Positions 15,832-24,873 of a stretch of DNA of 64,000 nt are shown in pieces; the stretch's first letter is position 1, and every line of letters starts with the position of its first letter. Location: contig BEIJ01000001.1 in the NCBI GenBank assembly GCA_002923375.1, positions 1,485,730-1,549,729 on the forward strand, read 5' to 3'. The DNA is from a bacterium HR33 (GTDB lineage: Bacteria; Gemmatimonadota; Gemmatimonadetes; Gemmatimonadales; GWC2-71-9). The position numbers and the translations under genes were made by a program. The notes beneath the pieces were generated by a model, which did not search any database, was not told where the DNA came from, and saw nothing but the letters and a program-made list of their open reading frames with translations.

Positions 15832-16619
15832 TGCTTTGCCTGTTCGTCCAACCTGCGCTTGCGTAGAGTCACCACTGCGAAGAGGGCCATGACCAAAGCG
15901 CCGGCGGTGGAGAAAAGCGAACTTAGCGTCAGGTTCCTCGTCGGCAGCTTCGGGTTTCTGGGCAGCCCGTAAACCTCCGGCTCGTCAACCAGCAGATAGA
16001 ACGAGTTCAGTCCTCCCAAGATCTCCTCGTCCGCCCCGTAAAGCCGCGCCCTGGTCTCCCCCATGGCCCTAAGCTGCGCTAACCTCGCCTCCGCCCTCCG
16101 CTTGAGCTCGGCGATCGGGCCGAACTGGATCGAATCGGTGGGACAAGCCTGGGCGCAAGCCGGTTCGAGTCCCGCCTGGAGCCGGTCGTAGCAAAGAGTG
16201 CACTTCTGGGCGGTGTTGGAAGCGGGGTTGATCCCGATTACCCCGAACGGACAGGCCGCAATGCACATCCTGCACCCGTTGCACACGTCGGACTGAATCA
16301 CCACCGTGTCGAACTCGGTCCGGATGATCGCTCCCGTGGGGCAAACTTCCAAGCACGGGGCTTGAACACAATGCTTGCAGACGTCGCTCATCATCAACCA
16401 GCGAGCCTGGCTGCGATCGTGGTTGAACTGCTCGATGAACTTCACATGCCGCCAGTTGATCCCGTCCAGCCGCCGGGTGTTGTCGTAGCTGTCGCCGCTC
16501 ATCTCCACCACACCGCCGCCGGTTGCCGGAAGCTGGTTCCAGGCCTTGCAGGCGACCTCGCAGGCCTTACAGCCGATGCACACCGTCGTGTCCGTGAAAA
16601 ATCCCATCGGCTCAGGCAT
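15828..16619 (-). CDS. fdhB: Formate dehydrogenase iron-sulfur (beta) subunit
   Basis: A 263-aa protein from ATG 16619 (MPEPMGFFTDTTVCIGC), whose A overlaps the stop of the catalytic gene (TGATG). Four ferredoxin-like Cys motifs are present: CIGCKACEVAC, CKHCVQAPCLEVCP, CNGCRMCIAACP and CTLCYDRLQAGLEPACAQACP. A C-terminal membrane segment (LFSTAGALVMALFAVVTL) anchors it as in FdnH/FdoH. It carries electrons from the selenocysteine catalytic subunit to the NrfD-type anchor. A longer reading frame upstream lies inside the catalytic gene and is not used. Confidence 0.93.
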   Translation of the reverse strand: MPEPMGFFTDTTVCIGCKACEVACKAWNQLPATGGGVVEMSGDSYDNTRRLDGINWRHVKFIEQFNHDRSQARWLMMSDVCKHCVQAPCLEVCPTGAIIRTEFDTVVIQSDVCNGCRMCIAACPFGVIGINPASNTAQKCTLCYDRLQAGLEPACAQACPTDSIQFGPIAELKRRAEARLAQLRAMGETRARLYGADEEILGGLNSFYLLVDEPEVYGLPRNPKLPTRNLTLSSLFSTAGALVMALFAVVTLRKRRLDEQAKH

Positions 16620-19600
16620 CAGGCCCGCTCCACGTTGCAGACAAAAGCCTTGCCCTCGTGAATGCTGACGTTGGGATCCCCCACCAGGGCGGTGAGCTCG
16701 TTGACTACGTCCCCCGTCACCACTCCCTGCCACCCCCAGTGCCAGGGCATGCCTACCTGGTGCACGATCCTCCCGCCCAGATTGAAAGGACGCATCCGCC
16801 CGGTGACCAGCGCCTTGGCTCGGATCTCGCCCCGTGGCGTTATCACCCTCACCCAGTCGGTGTTCCTTATTCCCTTTTCCTGCGCCAGCTCGGGCGAGAT
16901 CTCTATAAAGAGCTCCGGCATCAGCTGCGTGAGCCACGGGTTCCAGCGACTCATCGCACCGGCCAAATAGTGCTCAGTCAGCCGGTACGTGGTTATCACG
17001 TACGGGAAACGCTCGTCCCCTACCATCGCCAGCAAATTGTCGTCCCGCCGCCAGTACTTCAGCACCGGGCTGGTCTGCTGGCCGTAAAGGGCGTTGCGCA
17101 CCGGAGACTCGGCCGGCTCGTAGTGCGTGGGCAGCGGCCCATCCACCAGACCGATCGGATTGAACAACCACCCCACACCGTCCGGCTTCATTATGAAGGG
17201 ATGACTCCCGGAGTGGGCGTCCAAGCCGATCCCGTTGGGGTTGGCTCTGGCCCAGGGCGGCTTGGTCAGGGGGAAATCCGGGGTGTCCAGCCCGATCCAG
17301 CGGCCGTTTCCCCACCAGACCCAGCGCTTGCGATCGCTCCAGGGCCGACCCCGGGGATCGGCAGAAGCGCGGTTGTAGAGGACTCTCCGATTGGCGGGCC
17401 AGGCCCAGCCCCAGTTGAGATGCGCCCCTACCACGTCGGGAGGGTCCGGCTCCCTGCGTTTGGCGAGGTTCTTACCCGGTTCGGGGAAGACGCCGCAGTA
17501 GATCCAGGAAGCGCAAGTGGTGGAACCGTCATCCTTGAGCTCGGCGAAACTCGACAGGTGCCTTTCCGGATGACCGGTGTAGTACCCGTTTATCTCCCGC
17601 AAAATCTTCTCCGGGTCCGGTTCTCCCTCCATCGGCCCGGGCACGTCGGGATCGAAATCCCAAACCAGGTTCTTGAAGCCCTGGTCCCGGGGCAAGTCGC
17701 TGTCCGCGTAAAGCGCCTTGAGGCGCTTGGCCAGCTGGTGGGTGAACCAAAGGTCCGAACGGCAGTCGCCCGGCGGCAGTGCCGCCTGATAGTGCCACTG
17801 CAGCATCCGCTGCGTGTTGGTAAAGCTCCCCTCGGTTTCCGCCACCTGGGCTGACGGGAAGAAGAACACCTCGGTCTCGATCTCTTCCGGCTTTACCTCG
17901 CCGTTTTGAACCTCCGGGGCTCGGTACCAGAACGCCGCGGTTTCGGTGATGAAGTTGTCCTTCACCACCAGCCACTCTAGACGCCTCAGACCCTTGCGTT
18001 CCAGACTAGCGTTGAGCGACGTCGCCGGGTTCTGTCCTATACAGATCATCCCTTTTACCCGGCCCTCCGCCATGGCTACGAACATCGGCAGGTGAGAATG
18101 ATCTCCGCTGATCTTGGGGTGCCAATCGTAGCCGAAGTCGTTTTCCGGCGTGGCGGCGTCTCCGTACATCGACTTTAGATACGACACCATGAACTTGGGC
18201 ATGTTGGCCCAGTAGCCCGTCGCGCTAGCCTCGCTCGCCAAATACTCCCGCAGCGTCCCGTGCCGCTTCAAAGCCGACGGCGCCGGCATGTACCCGTGGA
18301 TGCTGTGATACAGGGTGGGAATATCGGTGGAGCCCTGAATCGACGCGTGGCCCCGCAACGCCATGATCCCGCCGCCCGGCCGCCCGATGTTGCCCAGCAA
18401 AAGCTGCAACAGGGCGCAGCAGCCGATCATCTGCGGCCCGTAGGTGTGCTGGGTCCAGCCTACCGCGTAAACCCACGCCGTGGTGCGATCCCGGCCGGAG
18501 TTTTCCAAAACCGTCTCGGCTACTCGGAGAAAAGTATCCCTCGGGCAGCCGGTTATACGCTCCACCATCTCCGGAGTGTAGCGCGAGAAATGTCGCTTCA
18601 CTATCTGGAACACGCAGCGCGGGTGTTGGAGGGTCTCGTCGCGTTCCGCCGGCGGCCGGCGCAGCGAGCGTATCAGCTCGTCGAAACTTGCGGCGTTGGG
18701 ATTTGGCGCTCCGCCTGCACCGCGCCGCGCATACTGCCAGCTCGCAGGGTCGTACTGACCCACAAATCCGTCAAACGGCCAGTCCTTGGGATTCCCGGTG
18801 TACTGCATCAGCCCCGAGAAGACGCCGTCTAGATCCTCCGTGTCCCGGAATTCCTCGCTTATGATCGTCGCGGCGTTGGTGTAGTTGACCACGTACTCCC
18901 GGAAGAAGGGGTCGCTGTTCCACTTCTCGCTGTTCAGCACGTAATTGACCAGGCCCCCCAGAAACGCGATGTCTGTCCCGGCCCGCACGGGGGCGTAAAT
19001 GTCCGCCATGGCACTGGTGCGGGTGAAACGGGGATCCACGTGTATGATCTTGGCCCCGCGCTCCACCTTCGCCTTCATGGGCCAGCGGAACGCCACCGGA
19101 TGGCATTCCGCCATGTTGGATCCCTCGATGACTATGCAGTCGGAAAATTCGAGGTTCCTGGGATAGAGTGTCGCCGCTCCGCGTCCGAGTCTGGTCCCCA
19201 GACCGGGGACGCTAGAGCTGTGTCATATGCGCGCCTGATTTTCGATCGCTACCACCCCCAACCCCCGCATCAGCTTCTGCTGGAGGTGGTTCCACTCGTT
19301 GTCCAGCGTGGCCCCTCCCAAGGCGAAGATGGCGGTGGTGTGATTGACCAGAGTTCCGTCTTCTAGTCGCTCCACAAAGGTTTCGTCCCGGGTCTTCTTG
19401 ACCAGTTCCGCCACCCGGTCCATCGCCCAGTTCAGATCCACCTCTTCCCAGGCGGTGCCCCGAGGTCTCCGGTAGAGGACCTTGGTGGCGCGATTGGGGT
19501 TCTTGTGAAGCTGATAGATAGCCGCGCCTTTGGGACAGAGGGTCCCCTCGTTATGAGGGCTTCGGGGATCGCCTTCGATGTTTACGATTTCACCGTCTAT

Positions 19601-19801
19601 CGTGTGGACGATGGTGGCGCACCCTACGGAGCAGTAGGGGCAGAGACTGGGGGTGGCCTTAGCTTCGCGAATCCGCAAAGCCTGCGCCCGCGCCTGGGCC
19701 GGCCGCAGCGAAAGGCCAAGGCCCAGGAGAGAGCCTAAGGCGGTGCCGCAACCCGCCGCAGCCAAGAACTCGCGCCGCGACAGGGAGGAGAACTCAGTCA
19801 T
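16619..19801 (-). CDS. fdhA: Selenocysteine-containing respiratory formate dehydrogenase catalytic (alpha) subunit
   Basis: One 1060-codon gene read through an in-frame TGA at 19223-19225 (Sec193). Sequence on both sides is a continuous FdnG/FdoG-type match: VAIENQARI-U-HSSSVPGLG, then RGAATLYPRNLEFSDCIVIE and GSNMAECHPVAFRW. E. coli FdnG has the equivalent QARV-U-H at this site. The N-terminus has a twin-arginine signal (SRREFLAAAGCG), so the folded enzyme faces the periplasm. Next comes the 4Fe-4S motif CPYCSVGC...LCPKG. The Mo/W-bis-MGD domains fill the rest, and a SECIS-like hairpin follows the TGA. Read as a plain stop, the TGA would leave two useless fragments. Reaction: formate to CO2 with electrons passed to the beta subunit. 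Confidence 0.93.
19191..19225 (-). promoter_or_regulatory. UGA codon and bacterial SECIS-like hairpin in fdhA
   Basis: The TGA (19225-19223) is followed after 12 bases by a perfect 6-bp stem GTCCCC/GGGGAC (19210-19194) with the 5-base loop GGTCT. Extra pairing of TCT with AGA lies below a bulge. The loop matches the GGUCU of the E. coli fdhF SECIS element that binds SelB. The distance from UGA is also in the bacterial range. Confidence 0.85.
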
Positions 19802-19842
19802 CTCACAATCAGAATGCGCCCTCGGCCCTCGCAGCGCAAGAC

Positions 19843-20154
19843 TCAGAGAAGCCCGGTCTTTGCCGCCTCCCACATCTTGTACAAGCGGTCGAAGCCGTCC
19901 TGTAACAGGTCTACCTGCTGGGGACTGGGGGTGGCCCGCAGCGCTACAAGCAGCTCGTCGCAGAGAACCGGCATCTCCCTCCTACCCCTCGCGGCCGATT
20001 CCCGCTTGATGGACTCGAGCACTTCCTTGAGTCTTGCGCGGGTGGCCTGATCGTCCGGCACCTGCCAGAGGTAGGTCGCCGCGTCCTTTCCCTCTACAAT
20101 GAGCTTGCCCAAACGGTCGAGCAACGGCTGGCTATCGCGTCGTTCCGCTCCCAT
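19843..20154 (-). CDS. Unknown 103-aa helical protein upstream of fdhA
   Basis: A small soluble protein, probably from the ATG at 20154; a TTG at 20190 overlaps the upstream M20 gene and is less likely. It is predicted to be all helix (QPLLDRLGKLIVEGKDAATY, ARLKEVLESIKRESAARGRR, then a C-terminal VDLLQDGFDRLYKMWEAAKT). No signal, Cys motif or recognised domain. It ends 41 bp before the fdhA start on the same strand, so it may belong to the formate dehydrogenase transcript. No function is assigned. Confidence 0.55.
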   Translation of the reverse strand: MGAERRDSQPLLDRLGKLIVEGKDAATYLWQVPDDQATRARLKEVLESIKRESAARGRREMPVLCDELLVALRATPSPQQVDLLQDGFDRLYKMWEAAKTGLL

Positions 20155-20176
20155 GGCGCGTAAGAAAACCTGCCGC

Positions 20177-21502
20177 TCACATGGCGTCAACCGCCACGAT
20201 CGTCCTGAGCAAAACGTTGGCGCCGTTTACCACGTCCTCGGGAGCGGTGAACTCGAGCGGCGAGTGGCTGATCCCTGACTTGCTGGGCACGAAAATCATC
20301 CCCGCCGGGCCGAGCTTGGCCATACTCTGAGCATCGTGGCCAGCGCCGCTCGGCAAGCGCATGTGACTCAGTTCCAGCGCCGAAGCCGCCTGCTCGATCG
20401 CCTGTCTCAGGCGCTCGTCGGTGAGGGCGGCGTAACTGACGTAAAATAGCTCGAAAGCAAACGCCGTACCGGTATCCCGGCCGATTGCATCAGCCTCGGC
20501 TCGGAGCTGCTCGAAGATCCGGTCGATCTTCGACATCTCCAAATCCCTGATCTCCAGACTGAACAAGACCCGCCCGGGGATCACGTTCGGAGCCCCCGGC
20601 TCCGCGCTAATACGCCCTACCGTCGCCACCTGCCGTCCCGGAGTCTCCTTCGCTACCCGGTGTGCGAGATCGACGAACCGCGCCGCCGCTACCAGAGCGT
20701 CTCGCCGGGCGTCCATCGGGGTCGTCCCCGCATGATTGGCAAAACCTTCCACGGTCACGTTCCACCGCTTGATCCCCACGATCCCCTCCACCACGCCTAT
20801 CTGCACCCGGCTTTGTTCCAGCACCGAACCCTGCTCCACGTGAAGTTCCAAGAAAGCTTTTATGCTCCCGGGCTCCCGCTTCACCTGCTCCAGCTTTTCA
20901 GGATCCCCACCCACCAAAGCGATCCCTTCTCCGATAGTCCTGCCGCTAGCGGTGGGAAGGGACAGCTCCTTGGGATCGACTTCTCCGATCAAGGCACGGC
21001 TTCCGGTCTTACCGCCTTCTTCGTTGGAAAAAACCATCACCTCGATAGGGTGGCGCAGCTGAATTCCACGCTCTCCCAGCACCCTCGCCACCTCGACCGC
21101 CGCCAACGCCCCCACCGGCCCGTCGTAGTTGCCGCCCTCCGGCACCGAATCGATGTGGGAGCCGAACACGATCGGTAACGCTGCGGCCTCCCGCCCGCCG
21201 CGCGTACCCACCAGATTGCCCGCATAGTCCACCTCGACGTCCAGACCGGCCTCGCGCATCAGCCCGGCCACGTAGTTGCGCGCTTGAAGATCGGCCTCGC
21301 TGAATGCCAGGCGGTTGATCCCCCCAGTTGCAGGGTTGCGTCCGATCCGACCCAAGGCCTCCAGCGTTGCGTTCAACCGGCGGCCATCGACCCGGAGATC
21401 GCCTTGATGTACCCCAACCCTCCCGAGCAGCTCGCGGGCGGGCTTCCCCGCCAGGAAGCCGGCAAGCAAAACCGCGAACTCTCGGCGATCCAAAGTGTGC
21501 AT
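20177..21502 (-). CDS. M20 family amidase (hydantoinase/carbamoylase type), probably exported
   Basis: A 441-aa protein from ATG 21502 with TGAGGAT eight bases before it. It has the Zn-ligand pattern of the N-carbamoyl-amino-acid amidohydrolase / allantoate amidohydrolase branch: FGSHIDSVPEGGNYDGPVG (His, Asp), FSNEEGGKTGSRA, LELHVEQGSVLE, and a terminal HSPLEFT. The dimerisation part holds FANHAGTTPMDARRDAL. The N-terminus LDRREFAVLLAGFLAG looks like a Tat signal, so the enzyme may act outside the cytoplasm. It sits eight bases after another M20 gene on the same strand. The exact substrate (ureido acid or acylated amino acid) cannot be read from sequence. Confidence 0.88.
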   Translation of the reverse strand: MHTLDRREFAVLLAGFLAGKPARELLGRVGVHQGDLRVDGRRLNATLEALGRIGRNPATGGINRLAFSEADLQARNYVAGLMREAGLDVEVDYAGNLVGTRGGREAAALPIVFGSHIDSVPEGGNYDGPVGALAAVEVARVLGERGIQLRHPIEVMVFSNEEGGKTGSRALIGEVDPKELSLPTASGRTIGEGIALVGGDPEKLEQVKREPGSIKAFLELHVEQGSVLEQSRVQIGVVEGIVGIKRWNVTVEGFANHAGTTPMDARRDALVAAARFVDLAHRVAKETPGRQVATVGRISAEPGAPNVIPGRVLFSLEIRDLEMSKIDRIFEQLRAEADAIGRDTGTAFAFELFYVSYAALTDERLRQAIEQAASALELSHMRLPSGAGHDAQSMAKLGPAGMIFVPSKSGISHSPLEFTAPEDVVNGANVLLRTIVAVDAM

Positions 21503-21510
21503 GGAGATCC

Positions 21511-22977
21511 TCACATCGCTGCGTGCTGCAACAGCTGCACGTAAAATCTCACCATCTCTCCGTAGTTCTCGATCCCCACCCGCTCGTCGGTCCCGTGAAT
21601 CCGGTTCATGTCCCCTGGACCGGCCCTCACCAAACTCACCCGGTAAACGTCGGGCGTAAGTCTGGTGAAATGCCGCGAATCGGTGCCGCCCACCACTAGC
21701 CACGGAACGACCACGGCTTGGGGAATCACCTGCCGGATACTGCGGGCTATCAGCCGGAAATGCTCCGAATCGACGCTGGAGGTCGGCGAGGGTTCGCTTC
21801 GAAATCCCAGCATCCGAATCTCGACCCGCGGATCGTCGATCGCCCGCCGCACGTGCTCCAGGACGTGACCGATGCTGTCCCCCGGGAGGATTCTGAAGTT
21901 GACCACCGCCGAAGCCGAAGAAGGCAGCACGTTTTCCTTCACACCGGCTTGGAACATGGTCGGGGCGGTGGTGGTTCGCAGCATGGCGTTGCCTATTGCG
22001 GTGGAGCCGAATTGCCGCACGATGACCGGCTCGAACAACCAGCGGTTGGCCATAACCAATCGAGCGAAAAACGGAAGCTCCGGCCCCAAGTAGTCGAACA
22101 TCGCTTCGGTGGCGGGTCGCAGGCCGCGGGGCATCTGCTTCCGCTCCAGACGCTCCAGCGCCCGGGCCAGAATTCCTATCGCCGTCTGAGGAGGCGGCAT
22201 GGACGAGTGTCCCCCTTCCACGCGGACGGAGAGTTCCAAGCTAAGGTACCCCTTCTCTGCCACGCCCACGGCGGCAACCGGGAAACCGAGCCCTGGTATT
22301 ATTCCCTCGGCTACAGCTCCCCCTTCGTCCACTACGAAAGCGGGACGCAGGCCCCGTTGCTCGAGAAGCTCCACGATCCGCGCCGCCCCGTTCAGACCTC
22401 CGACCTCCTCGTCGTGACCGTAGGCTAGGATGACCGTCCGCCGGGGCTCGTAACCCCTTGCCAGAAGCAACTCCACCGCCTCCAGCTGGGCGGTGAGATT
22501 GCTCTTGTCGTCGATCGCGCCGCGCCCCCAAACGTATCCTCCCGATATCGCACCGCTGAAAGGCGAATGAGCCCAGTCGGCTTCCGTTCCGGGTTCTACC
22601 GGAACCACGTCCTGGTGCGCCATCAGAACGATGGGGGCTAGGGAGGTGTCCGCCCCCCGCCAGGTGTAAAGCAGGCTCGCGCCTCCCACCGTCTCGCGTC
22701 CCAGCGCTTGATGAACTCTAGGAAATGCCGTTTCCAGATAACGGTGAAGGGCGGCGAACTCGGCCAAGTCGAAATCCGAAGTGTCCTGATACGAGATCGT
22801 GCGGAACTTCAAAACCTCGGCTAACCGCTCCGCGGCGGCGGTAACGTCGATCGTCACCGTAGTGGGAGCAGCCTCGACCTGCCGGGACCGAAAAGTCAAG
22901 GTGCGGATTACAAGAACTCCGCCGAGCACCGACACCGCCGCTACCAAGATGAGCAACAATCGCCTGATCATCGGCAC
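21511..22977 (-). CDS. M20 family carboxypeptidase (PM20D1-like), membrane-anchored or exported
   Basis: A 488-aa protein with an N-terminal membrane or signal segment (LLLILVAAVSVLGGVLVI). Metal motifs: LMAHQDVVPVEP, WGRGAIDDKSNLTAQ, GHDEEVGG, VDEGGAV, and a late His in DSRHFTRLTP. The order and spacing match the PM20D1/carboxypeptidase S branch of M20 peptidases, which cleave N-acyl amino acids or dipeptides. It is the first of two M20 genes in tandem (8 bp to the carbamoylase-like gene). Together with the neighbouring D-aminoacylase and S9 peptidase this suggests external processing of peptides and acylated amino acids. Confidence 0.88.
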   Translation of the reverse strand: MPMIRRLLLILVAAVSVLGGVLVIRTLTFRSRQVEAAPTTVTIDVTAAAERLAEVLKFRTISYQDTSDFDLAEFAALHRYLETAFPRVHQALGRETVGGASLLYTWRGADTSLAPIVLMAHQDVVPVEPGTEADWAHSPFSGAISGGYVWGRGAIDDKSNLTAQLEAVELLLARGYEPRRTVILAYGHDEEVGGLNGAARIVELLEQRGLRPAFVVDEGGAVAEGIIPGLGFPVAAVGVAEKGYLSLELSVRVEGGHSSMPPPQTAIGILARALERLERKQMPRGLRPATEAMFDYLGPELPFFARLVMANRWLFEPVIVRQFGSTAIGNAMLRTTTAPTMFQAGVKENVLPSSASAVVNFRILPGDSIGHVLEHVRRAIDDPRVEIRMLGFRSEPSPTSSVDSEHFRLIARSIRQVIPQAVVVPWLVVGGTDSRHFTRLTPDVYRVSLVRAGPGDMNRIHGTDERVGIENYGEMVRFYVQLLQHAAM

Positions 22978-23022
22978 TGACCCGGAATAGGAATTGCCGG
23001 AGCCCCCAAAGCGGGGCGGGGA

Positions 23023-24315
23023 TCACAAACCGGTGGAAAGATAGCGCCGCAACGCGGCAACCGTTCGCTCCACCTCGGCATGCAGATTGTAGAGATGGGG
23101 AGACAGCCTCAACCCCGGCCGGTCCTCTCCTCCCCTCGCCGCCAAGACGATACCGTGCTCCCGGTACAAAGCCTCCGCTAGTTTCCTCGGGTCCAGGTTC
23201 CCGGGCAGGAAGGTCACCACCGCTCCCGAGCGCGCGGGATCGGGGTGACTCCACAGCTTCACACCGGGAATGCGCCTCAACTCCTCCACCGCGGCGTTCC
23301 GCAGCTCGTAGGCCCGCTTCTCCACCGCAGCACGACCGATCTCGAGTTGGAAGTCTATCGCCGCCCCGAAAGCGATCATCGCCGGCTCGTCTCTCTGCCC
23401 CATCGCCTCCAGTACCCGAGAGATCCCCACCGCTCCACCGTAAAGGCTGACGATAGTGGGATATATACGATCGTGCACCTGGCGGTTCACGTACAGCAGG
23501 CCCGCTTCCCTGGGCCCGCAGGGCCATTTGTGAGCGCTCCCGGTGTAAAAATCCGGCTGCATGTCGCTCAGATCCACATCCAGCACGCCGAACGACTGAG
23601 CTCCGTCCACCAGCGAAAGTGCGCCTTTCTCCCGCGCCAGGGCGCACAGCTCCTTGGCCGGAAGAAGATCGCCCGCCGTATTGGTCACGTGGGTAAAGGC
23701 CACCACTCGCGTGCGCGAAGTCATCGCCCGGGAAAAGGCTTCCAAGTAATAGTCTGCGCCGGGATGGGGATTTACTTGCTCCACCACCTTCACCGAAAAG
23801 CCGAAACGGCGGGCTTTTTCCCGCCAGGCGGCATGGTTGCTGGGATGATTGTCCGAAAAGATCACCACCTCGTCACCCGGACCCAGGTCCAGCCCCGAAG
23901 AGACCAAGTTGTTGGCTTCCGAGGTGTTGCGGGTGATAACGATCTCCTCCGGCGAAACCCGGAGATAAGCCGCCAACTTCTGGCGAACCAGTTCCCGCTC
24001 CTGCTGGAGTTCTCCTTTGACCTGCGGCGAAGGATCCCGGTCCAGCCGCCGGGTCCGCTCGAGAAGCGCCTCTACCACCGGAATCGGCGCGGGGCAGAGG
24101 TTGGCCGCATTGAAAAAGGCCAGATCTTCCGGCAGAAAGAACTGCTCGCGAATCTCCGACCAGTAATTTTCTCCCTCGTGGAATGGCGGCGGGCGGCGCG
24201 ATGGCCGGAGCAGGCGCTCCAAGTCGCTTTCGGCGAATGCCGCCTCCGCGAAGACGGCGAGCGGCCCCCCCGCGGCCAGCAGTTCGGCGAAACGCCTCCG
24301 CGTAAGAGCGGACAC
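23023..24315 (-). CDS. Tat-exported class V aminotransferase-like PLP enzyme
   Basis: A 430-aa protein with a twin-arginine start (LTRRRFAELLAAGG), then a class V aminotransferase fold: FFNAANLCPAPIPVVEALL, VITRNTSEANNLVSSGLDL, SLVDGAQSFGVLDVDL, and the PLP lysine in GSAHKWPCGPREAGLL. It resembles isopenicillin-N epimerase/cysteine-desulfurase-like enzymes. Tat-exported members such as PvdN act in the periplasm on side-chain amino groups. Substrate unknown. It is 45 bp upstream of the M20 tandem and just downstream of greA. Confidence 0.87.
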   Translation of the reverse strand: MSALTRRRFAELLAAGGPLAVFAEAAFAESDLERLLRPSRRPPPFHEGENYWSEIREQFFLPEDLAFFNAANLCPAPIPVVEALLERTRRLDRDPSPQVKGELQQERELVRQKLAAYLRVSPEEIVITRNTSEANNLVSSGLDLGPGDEVVIFSDNHPSNHAAWREKARRFGFSVKVVEQVNPHPGADYYLEAFSRAMTSRTRVVAFTHVTNTAGDLLPAKELCALAREKGALSLVDGAQSFGVLDVDLSDMQPDFYTGSAHKWPCGPREAGLLYVNRQVHDRIYPTIVSLYGGAVGISRVLEAMGQRDEPAMIAFGAAIDFQLEIGRAAVEKRAYELRNAAVEELRRIPGVKLWSHPDPARSGAVVTFLPGNLDPRKLAEALYREHGIVLAARGGEDRPGLRLSPHLYNLHAEVERTVAALRRYLSTGL

Positions 24316-24321
24316 GCGGTC

Positions 24322-24807
24322 CTACCTCAGATCTTTGACCGCCTGATCGTGGAGGGTTTCCAGCTCCACGATCTTGAGCTTCCTGGTGACTTCCGGAAGC
24401 CTGACCGTGACCTGATCGCCCGCCTTGCGATCCAGCAGCGCCCTCCCCAGCGGGGAGGCTACCGATATCTGGCCCGCGTCGAAATCCATGGCATCCGGGA
24501 TGACCAGCTCGTAGGTGATCCGTTCCCCGGTCTCCAAATCCTCCACCACCACACGAGATCCCAAGCCCACCCGGTCCTTGGGGACCTTGGCCAAGTTTAT
24601 CTGGGAAAGCTTGGAGAGCCGCGCCCTGAGCTGAGAAAGCCGGGCCTGCACGAACTGCTGGCGCTCCAGGGCGGCCTGATAGTCCCCGTTTTCCCTAAGG
24701 TCCCCCTGCCGGATCGCCTTTTTCAGGACCTCCGGGAGCACCACGTTGAGCTCGTGGTTGAGCTGCTCTACCTCCTGCGCCAATCTCTGCTTGATCTCCT
24801 CGATCAT
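24322..24807 (-). CDS. greA: Transcript cleavage factor GreA
   Basis: A 161-aa protein with an N-terminal coiled coil (IEEIKQRLAQEVEQLNHEL) holding the acidic tip region RQGDLRENGDYQAALERQ, typical of GreA, and a C-terminal FKBP-like domain (VIPDAMDFDAGQISVASPLGRALLDRKAGDQVTV). It binds the RNA polymerase secondary channel and rescues backtracked complexes by transcript cleavage. The tip carries D and E residues needed for metal coordination. It ends seven bases before the aminotransferase start on the same strand, an unusual partner for an operon. Confidence 0.93.
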   Translation of the reverse strand: MIEEIKQRLAQEVEQLNHELNVVLPEVLKKAIRQGDLRENGDYQAALERQQFVQARLSQLRARLSKLSQINLAKVPKDRVGLGSRVVVEDLETGERITYELVIPDAMDFDAGQISVASPLGRALLDRKAGDQVTVRLPEVTRKLKIVELETLHDQAVKDLR

Positions 24808-24873
24808 AGTTTTAATCCTACGCCGTGTCGCCCCAGAACGCCAGGCACCGCGCGCTGTACCGGAACTTGTAGC

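Noticed and set aside
16658-17854. 398-codon open frame on the plus strand opposite fdhA
   Set aside because: Shadow of the formate dehydrogenase gene with no recognisable domain or start signals.
19115-19222. Formate dehydrogenase split by a nonsense mutation
   Set aside because: The TGA sits exactly at the known Sec position and is followed by a SECIS-like hairpin, so recoding explains it better than a pseudogene.
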